A stretch of DNA of 64,000 nucleotides from Sulfurimonas sp. (GTDB lineage Bacteria > Campylobacterota > Campylobacteria > Campylobacterales > Sulfurimonadaceae): NCBI RefSeq assembly GCF_028714975.1, contig NZ_JAQTLH010000002.1:124001-188000 (forward strand), given 5' to 3'. Under the pieces are notes generated by a model. That model saw only the letters and a list, made by a program, of their open reading frames with translations, ran no database searches and was not told where the DNA came from. The position numbers were made by a program, and so were the translations under genes. This document shows positions 10,161 through 17,030 of this stretch, piece after piece (position 1 is the first letter of the stretch; every line of letters begins with the position of its first letter).

Positions 10161-10949
10161 TTACTCAATTACAACGGTAGCATACATACCCGGATAGATT
10201 GAGCTATATACATTTTTAAATGAAATTTTTATCTTAAACGAGTGTGTCATCGGATTTGAGCTAGGTATGATAGCGCTTATTGTTCCTGTCGTATTTATAT
10301 TTTGTGAAGGTATATTGATGACTACTTTTTTCCCCTCTTTTATGAGATTTAAATTATCCTCTGAGATTTCGGCAGATATTTTTAGGTTTGTTAAATCTGA
10401 CAGTTCAAGTGCAGGCATTCCCGGCATTGCCATTTCACCGACATTTATATTTTTACTTACGATTACACCGTCATTTGGTGCCGTAATATTTAAGTAGCGG
10501 TACTGATTTTTTACTTCCAGTAATCTAGTCTCTGCTTGAGCAACCTGTTTTTTTGCAATATCTATCATATTTGCTAAATTTTGCTCATTAAGAGAGAGGT
10601 TTTCTACTTCAAACTTTGAAACCATATCTTTTTCAAGCAATCTTTTATGTCGCTCAAGGTTTAGTTTGACATTTGAATATTGATTTTGATACATTTGAAG
10701 AGATAACTGAGCCTGTGAAATCCCCAATTCAACTTGAGTAAGGGCAGAATCAATCTCCTTAGAGTCAATCGTATAGAGTAAATCACCTTTTTTTACAAAA
10801 TCACCCTCAGAGACTTTTACATTTGTAACAAATCCCATAAAACGGCTTGTTATCATTTTTCTATTGTCGCTTATCACCGTACCCGATAGCGTTATGTTTT
10901 GTGCCATTAGCGAAGCTGTTAAAGCCAAAAGTGTTAATATTTTTTTCAT
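10161..10949 (-). CDS. Periplasmic adaptor (membrane fusion protein) of the RND pump
   Basis: 262 residues with a signal peptide (about 1-16, ending SLMAQ), a split biotinyl/lipoyl-like domain (FVTNVKVSEGDFVKKGD near residues 41-57 and its partner near 155-180), a coiled-coil hairpin between them (about 70-150), and a beta-barrel end. It bridges the inner-membrane pump to the TolC-type channel. It is short for the family, lacking most of the membrane-proximal domain. The start overlaps the stop of the upstream TolC gene by four bases, so the operon reads tolC-adaptor-pump N-pump C. Confidence 0.88.
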   Translation of the reverse strand: MKKILTLLALTASLMAQNITLSGTVISDNRKMITSRFMGFVTNVKVSEGDFVKKGDLLYTIDSKEIDSALTQVELGISQAQLSLQMYQNQYSNVKLNLERHKRLLEKDMVSKFEVENLSLNEQNLANMIDIAKKQVAQAETRLLEVKNQYRYLNITAPNDGVIVSKNINVGEMAMPGMPALELSDLTNLKISAEISEDNLNLIKEGKKVVINIPSQNINTTGTISAIIPSSNPMTHSFKIKISFKNVYSSIYPGMYATVVIE

Positions 10950-12316
10950 TGTTTTTCTCCGTTTGCTAGTTTTTCCAGTGCGAAAATTCTCTCATTTCGC
11001 TTGTTTATGGTTTGTTGCAGTTGTAAAATCTTTTGAATCTGCTCAGATTGTTTTATAATGACATCGCTCATTGAAGATAGCTTCTCTCTATATCTTGCTT
11101 CATAGTTGTTATATATCTCATCAGCAAGAGTAAGCTCTTTTTTTAGAGACTCGATATCCTTATTAAGGCTATCTATCTCAGTTCTAATCTTTTGTGTTTG
11201 AAGTTCGATTCCGCTGTTTGCGAGTTCAACTTGAGTCTTTGTTTTTATATACTCAAGCCGTGATTTTTCAACATTCGCATTGTCGATACCGCCGTTAAAT
11301 ATATTCCAAGTAACTCTTGCTCCGAGTGTATATGATTTATGATCGTTTGCATCGCCTAAAAATTTATCATCGGCGGTTGCAATCTCTGCAAAAGCTCCAA
11401 CCATCGGATAATACGAAGACTCTGCTACATTTATCATGCTTTTTTTCACAGCCAGTCCGCTGTTCGCTTTTTGAATATCTAAGTTGTTGTTAAGTATCTC
11501 GCTGTTTGAAACTAAGGGCATTGTTATCTCAAGAGAAGGCGTTTGAATCGATGTTACTTTTTGATTTAGTAAAAAACTTATATAGTGGTAAAGCAGCTCT
11601 TTGTTTGATTCCATTTGGGAGATAAGTCTCTCTACATTGCCTTTTTTTGCTTTAACTTCCAGCAAGTCGATTTTTTTTGCATAGCCGACTTCAATCATCT
11701 CTTTCGTCATAGCTTCTAAAGTGTTTATATTTTTTAATATGACATTTAAGTTTGAGATGGAATCCTCAAGCAGAGCCATATCATAAAAACTTTTTCTAGT
11801 TTCATATATTTTTTCATTGATAACTTGAGATTTTTCTAATTTTTTTATTTTTGTAACGGAGTTCATAATATCTTCATAGCTTGATATCTTAAAGCCTGTA
11901 AAAAGCGGGACTTCATACTTTAGTTTGCTTTGAAAATATTTTCTATCCTCCGGATAATTTAGGTTATGCGGCGGAGTAGTATAATTGGGACTTCCCGCCA
12001 TATAATTATCCATAAACTCTTTGGCTCCGAAATCTCCGAAATTTGCTTCACGTGAGCTTAGTTTAAAACCAAAGACATTGCCGGCATCGTTTGAAGTTGC
12101 AAAATCTTGGATGAAATCCAGTTTCCCATAATGATTGCCCGAAGCGCTTTTAGCATCTCTAAGTGCAGCTTCTATATCGGTTTGGGCACTTTTTATCTCT
12201 AAGTTTTGGGATTTTAATATCTCTATGGCTTTTTCTAAATCAATAGAATCCGCGGCACTAAGTGATGGGATATTTAGATATAAACTTATAAATATAAAAA
12301 TAAATATATTTTTCAT
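10946..12316 (-). CDS. TolC-family outer-membrane channel of the RND system
   Basis: 456 residues: a signal peptide (about 1-21, LSAAD) then two repeats of long helices, each with a short beta pair, as in TolC/CusC trimers. Residues about 30-70 and 345-450 are coiled-coil rich; a segment near 325-340 reads GARVTWNIFNGG, the usual strand pattern ending the second repeat. First gene of the efflux operon; a TATAAT box on the minus strand lies 33 bases upstream of the ATG. Confidence 0.88.
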   Translation of the reverse strand: MKNIFIFIFISLYLNIPSLSAADSIDLEKAIEILKSQNLEIKSAQTDIEAALRDAKSASGNHYGKLDFIQDFATSNDAGNVFGFKLSSREANFGDFGAKEFMDNYMAGSPNYTTPPHNLNYPEDRKYFQSKLKYEVPLFTGFKISSYEDIMNSVTKIKKLEKSQVINEKIYETRKSFYDMALLEDSISNLNVILKNINTLEAMTKEMIEVGYAKKIDLLEVKAKKGNVERLISQMESNKELLYHYISFLLNQKVTSIQTPSLEITMPLVSNSEILNNNLDIQKANSGLAVKKSMINVAESSYYPMVGAFAEIATADDKFLGDANDHKSYTLGARVTWNIFNGGIDNANVEKSRLEYIKTKTQVELANSGIELQTQKIRTEIDSLNKDIESLKKELTLADEIYNNYEARYREKLSSMSDVIIKQSEQIQKILQLQQTINKRNERIFALEKLANGEKQ

Positions 12317-12348
12317 AACTATCCTTATGTAAGATTAAATTATCTCTA

Positions 12349-12354
12349 ATTATA
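12349..12354 (-). promoter_or_regulatory. Probable -10 box of the efflux operon
   Basis: On the minus strand the sequence reads TTGTTATAATTAGAG, a TATAAT box about 33 bases before the TolC start. The surroundings are very AT rich and no specific operator is visible. Confidence 0.55.
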
Positions 12355-12394
12355 ACAACTATTTTGTTTTATTATATTTAAAAATAAAAATTTT

Positions 12395-13354
12395 TTACAA
12401 GAAAGATTTAAGAAAAATATTAAGATATTTTTGGTTGAATTTATTTACCATATCCGGATCGCGCATCATCATTTTTAAAGCGTTAAAAGTGGTGTAGTTT
12501 TGTCTGTGCGGTCTGTTATTGGTCAATGCGTCAAAAACATCGCATATAGCTAAAATAGAAGCAAAATTGCTTATCTCATCACCCGTCAATTGATTTGGAT
12601 AGCCGCTTCCGTCAAACCTCTCGTGATGGTGCATAACCGCATTTATGATGTACGGATCATGAATTTTGTTTTGATTTAATATGTCTACGCTGTATTGGCT
12701 GTGTTTTTGTATCAACTTCATCTCTTCTTGAGTTAGTTGAGCCTCTTTTTGGATGATAGCTTCGTCTATTTTTTTTAAACCGACATCATGCAGCAGTGCA
12801 GCTACGCCTATTTTAAGCAGATCATCATCATTAAATTTAAGCATATTGGCAAGTGAAAGAGCATACATAGCTACATGCAGGGAGTGGCTATATAGCACAT
12901 GGTCATTTTCAAAATATGGCATCGTATTTTTTAAAAATTTTTCATCATATTTTATTAGGTAGATGATTGATTTTATAATTAGCTCAACGCACTCTAAATG
13001 TATTATATTATCTTTGTTTGTTGCGTAAATATCAAAGAGCTGCTCACTGATTTTATAAAGAATCATGACCCTTTTTTGAGGATTATCCCTATTGTGCCTG
13101 ATATAATGCTTTAAACTTTCGCAAGACAGTATCTGTTTATCTTCATCTTTTTTAGATATATATAAACTTTCCTGATTTTTAAGTTTAGTGTATAAGCTCT
13201 CGGATATTAAAGTTCCCGCCTCTATGATAATGACGAAATCATCATCTTTTTTGATAAAAATATCAAATGGGGCGACACAGTCTATCTTTAAAAGATTTAT
13301 GTCTAACACTATATAAGAGTTTGAATAATTTAATTTTGTTTTTATGACTTTCAT
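12395..13354 (-). CDS. HD-GYP domain protein, probable cyclic-di-GMP phosphodiesterase
   Basis: 319 residues. The C-terminal half (about 145-310) is an HD-GYP domain with all signature residues: His189-Asp190, His218, His242-His243, GYP at 251-253 and Asp272. HD-GYP enzymes hydrolyse c-di-GMP with a two- or three-metal centre. The N-terminal 140 residues do not look like a receiver; they resemble the uncharacterised N-terminal parts of other HD-GYP proteins. No membrane segment or signal peptide is seen, so it is cytoplasmic. It is transcribed alone. Confidence 0.85.
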   Translation of the reverse strand: MKVIKTKLNYSNSYIVLDINLLKIDCVAPFDIFIKKDDDFVIIIEAGTLISESLYTKLKNQESLYISKKDEDKQILSCESLKHYIRHNRDNPQKRVMILYKISEQLFDIYATNKDNIIHLECVELIIKSIIYLIKYDEKFLKNTMPYFENDHVLYSHSLHVAMYALSLANMLKFNDDDLLKIGVAALLHDVGLKKIDEAIIQKEAQLTQEEMKLIQKHSQYSVDILNQNKIHDPYIINAVMHHHERFDGSGYPNQLTGDEISNFASILAICDVFDALTNNRPHRQNYTTFNALKMMMRDPDMVNKFNQKYLNIFLKSFL

Positions 13355-13440
13355 TGTCAGAATTATAACAAAATTTTTTTTTATAAATCTGTTACTAAAG
13401 AATTATTTTGCTAAAATATTTTTTTAAACAAAGGTTTGTG

Positions 13441-13761
13441 ATGCAGAGCGTAGTCGATTCTCTTAGAAAAAAAGGGAAGATTTATAAAAAGATGCTAGAA
13501 ATTGCGCCAAAAGAGCTTGGCGTGAGAAACAGAATAAAGATATATAAAGCCACTGATATAGCGGGCTATTTTTACTCCATTTTTGCAGTGAGCCAAAAAA
13601 GTAAACTGCTTATGAAAGATGTGCATAAATTTGAAGAGATATATGCAAAACTTGCTCTTTTTTGCGGACACAATTTTAAATATAAGATTATCTTTATAGA
13701 CGCGCCGCTATGCTCAAAAGCCAAAGAGGCTCTAATGCAGCAGGGTTGGAAAATTCAATAA
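13441..13761 (+). CDS. Unknown small basic protein upstream of coaX
   Basis: 106 residues from the ATG at 13441, which has AAGG six bases upstream; the frame could also start at GTG 13438 or TTG 13408. The N-terminal 35 residues are rich in lysine and arginine, the rest is a mixed alpha/beta sequence ending in an amphipathic helix with KAKEALMQQGW. No known motif. The stop overlaps the coaX start (TAATG), so the two are probably translated together. I do not recognise the family. Confidence 0.65.
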   Translation: MQSVVDSLRKKGKIYKKMLEIAPKELGVRNRIKIYKATDIAGYFYSIFAVSQKSKLLMKDVHKFEEIYAKLALFCGHNFKYKIIFIDAPLCSKAKEALMQQGWKIQ

Positions 13762-14378
13762 TGCTTTTGTGTGACATCGGAAATACCACATATCATTTTT
13801 TTGACGGGGATAAAGAGTATAGAAAAGATGTTAAACTTTTTAATCCATCATTCGTTAAAGATGAAGTTTTTTATATCTGTGTAAATCCGCAATTAAAAGA
13901 GGTTCTAAAATCTCTTAAAAATTGGGTAGATTTATCTGCTTATGTGGGTATCTCAAACTACTATGAAACCATGGGTATTGATAGAATTGCGGCATGCGAA
14001 GCGATAGAGAGCGGAGTGATTGTCGATGCGGGAAGTGCGATAACCGTCGATATAGTAAAAAAGGGCAAATTTGAGGGCGGTTTTATCTATCCCGGAGCAA
14101 AAGCAATGGGTGAATGTTACAAAAGTATATCGAGCGTACTTGCTTACTCATTTAACTTTGAGGTGGATTTGGGTAAAATGCCGAAAAATTCCTGTGATGC
14201 CATAAGCTATGGATACTTAAAATTGTTGCACAATGAAGTAAAATCATACGATATGGATATATACTTGACGGGCGGAGATGCCCAAAAGTTTGCAAAAATA
14301 TTTCCTGATGCATATGTGGATGAGATGTTGATATTTAAAGGAATGAAAAATATTATGAAAAAGGTCGGTATATGCTAA
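13761..14378 (+). CDS. coaX: Type III pantothenate kinase
   Basis: Phosphorylates pantothenate, the first committed step of coenzyme A synthesis. The start is placed at ATG 13761, where the protein begins MLLCDIGNT, the ATP-binding motif at the N-terminus of CoaX proteins; an upstream in-frame ATG at 13710 would add 17 residues inside the previous gene and spoil this. Further signs are GIDRIAACEA and the GSAITVD strand, which belong to the ASKHA fold, and GGDAQKF near the end. The 205-residue product is somewhat short, as in Helicobacter-type enzymes. It overlaps hisG by seven bases. Confidence 0.88.
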   Translation: MLLCDIGNTTYHFFDGDKEYRKDVKLFNPSFVKDEVFYICVNPQLKEVLKSLKNWVDLSAYVGISNYYETMGIDRIAACEAIESGVIVDAGSAITVDIVKKGKFEGGFIYPGAKAMGECYKSISSVLAYSFNFEVDLGKMPKNSCDAISYGYLKLLHNEVKSYDMDIYLTGGDAQKFAKIFPDAYVDEMLIFKGMKNIMKKVGIC

Positions 14379-14998
14379 GCGTTGCACTTCCAAAAGGTCG
14401 TATTGCGAAAGAGACACTAGAGATTTTTGAGACAATTTTCGGTGAGGGTTTTGCGTTTGACGATAGAAAACTCATTTTAGAGACGCCGAAGTTTCGTTTT
14501 TTACTTGTTAGAAATCAAGATGTTGCAACTTATGTATTTCATCAAGCTGCAGACATAGGCGTAGTAGGTCTTGATACGCTAGAAGAGCAGGGTTTGGATG
14601 TAATCCGTCTGCTAGATCTCAAACGCGGTATATGTAAAGTATCTATCGGTATGAAAAAAGGCGAAAAGTTTGACCTTGATAAACCGGAGATTAAAGTAGC
14701 GACAAAGATGGTAAACATCACTAAACGCTACTTTGAAGAGCGCGCGGTATCAGTTGATATCATCAAACTTTACGGTTCTATCGAGCTGGCTCCGCTTATC
14801 GGTCTTGCCGATATGATAGTAGATGTAGTTGAGACGGGTGCGACTATGAAGCAAAATGGTTTGGAAGTAGTTCAAGATATGATGACATCTTCAACCTACC
14901 TAATCGCTAACAAAAACAGTTATATTGCCAAAAAAGATGAAGTTTTAGATATATATGAGAAGATAAACGCCGTAATCAAAGCAGAGAAAAAATCATAA
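14372..14998 (+). CDS. hisG: ATP phosphoribosyltransferase, short form
   Basis: First step of histidine synthesis: joins ATP and PRPP. The 208 residues cover only the catalytic domains, starting at ALPKGRI and including the PRPP-binding region near DVVETGATMK. The C-terminal regulatory domain of the long form (about 290-300 residues) is absent, so by family rule it should need HisZ for activity and feedback control; no hisZ is in this window. It overlaps coaX upstream and the methyltransferase downstream by single codons. Confidence 0.93.
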   Translation: MLSVALPKGRIAKETLEIFETIFGEGFAFDDRKLILETPKFRFLLVRNQDVATYVFHQAADIGVVGLDTLEEQGLDVIRLLDLKRGICKVSIGMKKGEKFDLDKPEIKVATKMVNITKRYFEERAVSVDIIKLYGSIELAPLIGLADMIVDVVETGATMKQNGLEVVQDMMTSSTYLIANKNSYIAKKDEVLDIYEKINAVIKAEKKS

Positions 14999-15690
14999 TG
15001 ACAAATCTAGACCTTTACGCAAAAGCCGAGCATCTCTTAGGCATTGAAGAGGCTACCGAAGCGCTTTACGACTTGTACCGCTCAGAGCTTGAAGAGTATA
15101 AAATTAAAACACTTTTAGACATCGGTTGCGGTCGCGGCGGTTTTATGCACAGAATGATAAGCGACGGTGTTGCATGTAAAGGGATTGACCTTAGCGCAGT
15201 TATGGTTGCGGAGTGCAGGGAGCAGGGTCTTGATGCCGAGTGTGTCGATGTAAGCCAAGTTGGCGGTAAATATGACGCCGTTGTAGCTATTTTTGATGTG
15301 CTTAACTTTTTAAATCAAGACGAACTTTTAAAATTTTTGGATGCGGTTTCACAAAGACTAAACGATGACGGGATTTTTATAGCAGACATAAATACTCTTT
15401 ACGGCTTTAGCGATGTGGCTGAGGGTACAATGAGCAGTGAAAACGAGAAAGAGTTTTTGGTTGTCGATGCGGTGTTTGAAAATGATGAACTCCATACCAA
15501 GTTTACTCTTTTTGAAAAAAACAGAGACTGCAGTTACACAAAGTATCAAGATACGATAGTCCAATATTTTCATAAGGTTAAAACTTTTGAAAAGCTCTCT
15601 ACTTTAAAACTTATAGATAAACAGACTTTTTCGCTTTACGATACCAAAGACAAGACTCTGCTTATCTTTAAAAAAAGAGTTCTTGCATAA
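14998..15690 (+). CDS. Class I SAM-dependent methyltransferase
   Basis: 230 residues with the SAM-binding motif LLDIGCGRGGFM at 39-50 and an acidic second strand followed by a DVLNFLN segment typical of class I enzymes. The substrate cannot be told. The start ATG overlaps the hisG stop (TAATG). The stop codon lies inside the left arm of a hairpin (15682-15704), so the gene closes this operon. Confidence 0.82.
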   Translation: MTNLDLYAKAEHLLGIEEATEALYDLYRSELEEYKIKTLLDIGCGRGGFMHRMISDGVACKGIDLSAVMVAECREQGLDAECVDVSQVGGKYDAVVAIFDVLNFLNQDELLKFLDAVSQRLNDDGIFIADINTLYGFSDVAEGTMSSENEKEFLVVDAVFENDELHTKFTLFEKNRDCSYTKYQDTIVQYFHKVKTFEKLSTLKLIDKQTFSLYDTKDKTLLIFKKRVLA

Positions 15691-15728
15691 CAAAGTTATG
15701 CAAGAAGTTTTCTGCCCCGAAAGAGGCA
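15680..15728 (+). terminator. Tandem hairpin terminator after the methyltransferase gene
   Basis: Hairpin one: CTTGCATAAC (15682-15691), loop AAA, GTTATGCAAG (15695-15704), followed by a T-run in AAGTTTTCT. Its left arm includes the stop codon. Hairpin two: TGCC (15713-15716) with GGCA (15725-15728). A near-identical layout occurs after the 67-residue gene at 61611-61657. Confidence 0.75.
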
Positions 15729-15755
15729 AGCTTTAGTACCATAGCGGTTAGCGTA

Positions 15756-15785
15756 GCCAAAGGAATTACTTCCTTTGGCGTTTTA
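15756..15785 (+). terminator. Hairpin between convergent genes
   Basis: Perfect 9-base stem GCCAAAGGA (15756-15764) and TCCTTTGGC (15771-15779) around ATTACT, followed by GTTTT. It serves plus-strand transcripts that pass the first terminator and may slow minus-strand transcripts from the phosphoesterase gene. Confidence 0.7.
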
Positions 15786-15796
15786 AATTAATGTGA

Positions 15797-16915
15797 TTAA
15801 ACACCGCTAAGAAGTATTTGGGTGATTTCCGAACTCGCACCGAGTCTCATAGGCGGTCCCCAAAATCCCGTTCCTTTGTTTATGTAAATCTGTAAATTTT
15901 CATTATGCCTGTGCAGTCCGTTTACATAAGGCTGTTGAAGTCCTACTAAAAGTTTAAACGGGTAGAGCTGCCCTCCGTGTGTATGTCCGCTTAACATCAA
16001 ATCAACTCCGCTTGTTACCTCTTTGATGAATTTTGGTTGATGAGCTAAAAGTATGGTCGGCGACTCTTTTTTTCCAAGGAGTGCTTTTGGCAAATCGGGT
16101 ATATGTGTTTTGGTTCTATACCCAAATAAATCATAAACTCCAGCTAAATTAAAACCGCTGCCGTCCTCTCCTATGTAGACATTTTCATTTTCCAAAACTC
16201 TTATACCCAAATCTTTTACGGCACTTATGATTTTTTCTATTTCATGGAAATAGTCATGATTTCCGACTATATAGTATGTGCCGAACTTTGAGCTTATATT
16301 TGTCAACTCATCCAATACATCTTTTGCATTTAAAACATCCACATCTATCAAGTCACCTGTTATAACGACGATATCGGGATTAAGAGCGTTTACTTTTTGC
16401 ACGATATCTTTTATAAATGACGCATCTATCAGACCGCCGATGTGCAGATCGCTTATTTGAATAATCTTATACGGCTCTTTTAGGTTTTTAATTTTGATGT
16501 CTATACTCTCAACATTTATAAACCTAGCCTCATATAAAGAGCGAATACTAAGGGTTGACGCAACCGCCAACGATGAGATATCTAGGGATTTTTTTAAAAA
16601 TTTTCTTCTTGATTCTATTACGGGTGCAAATGAGAGTAAAACTATTGAAATATCGTAAATAACTGCGGTGCAAAAGAGTAAGAATAGTATTCCGATAGGG
16701 ATTGAGAAGAGAAAATAGAGCCAGTTTGGAATATTTACATAATACCTTGCAAGCATATAGCATACAATCCCGATGAGATTTGCAAAGAGAAAAATGTGAA
16801 AATAGTGTTTAGCTTTGTCGGAAATATCCAATTTTTTTATAAGTCGCTTAGATATGTACATATTTAGTAAGATAAAGACGCCCAAAAAGGCGCTAAAAAA
16901 GAGTATGTAATTCAT
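15797..16915 (-). CDS. Membrane-anchored metallophosphoesterase
   Basis: 372 residues. The first 110 hold three to four membrane helices; the catalytic calcineurin-like domain follows from about residue 140. All metal motifs are visible in order: SDLHIGG, GDLID, GNHDYF, and near the end AHQP and GHTHGGQ. This is the YkuE/YaeI-like group, some of which act on lipid pyrophosphates such as UDP-diacylglucosamine; the substrate here is not shown. It stands alone between two operons and diverges from the adhesin gene. Confidence 0.87.
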   Translation of the reverse strand: MNYILFFSAFLGVFILLNMYISKRLIKKLDISDKAKHYFHIFLFANLIGIVCYMLARYYVNIPNWLYFLFSIPIGILFLLFCTAVIYDISIVLLSFAPVIESRRKFLKKSLDISSLAVASTLSIRSLYEARFINVESIDIKIKNLKEPYKIIQISDLHIGGLIDASFIKDIVQKVNALNPDIVVITGDLIDVDVLNAKDVLDELTNISSKFGTYYIVGNHDYFHEIEKIISAVKDLGIRVLENENVYIGEDGSGFNLAGVYDLFGYRTKTHIPDLPKALLGKKESPTILLAHQPKFIKEVTSGVDLMLSGHTHGGQLYPFKLLVGLQQPYVNGLHRHNENLQIYINKGTGFWGPPMRLGASSEITQILLSGV

Positions 16916-16922
16916 AAGGCAA

Positions 16923-17010
16923 AGTATATTAGTAAAAAGAAAACGGTATGGTAAATCAATACCAAAGTACTATTTACTTATAGATTTGCATATGTTAATA
17001 TTTTTGCATA
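16923..17010. promoter_or_regulatory. Divergent control region of phosphoesterase and adhesin genes
   Basis: AT-rich 115-base gap. Visible elements: an inverted repeat GGTAT-N9-ATACC at 16945-16963; outer inverted arms TTAGTAAA (16929-16936) and TTTACTTA (16973-16980); and a direct repeat TTTGCATA at 16985-16992 and 17003-17010, spaced 18 bases. Any could be a regulator site, but none matches a site I know. The adhesin ATG follows a strong GGAGGTG. Confidence 0.35.
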
Positions 17011-17030
17011 ATTAAATTTGGAGGTGTGAA

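Noticed and set aside
13710-13760. Upstream ATG 13710 as the coaX start
   Set aside because: It would add 17 residues before the conserved MLLCDIGNT, overlapping the previous gene, and the family starts at this motif.
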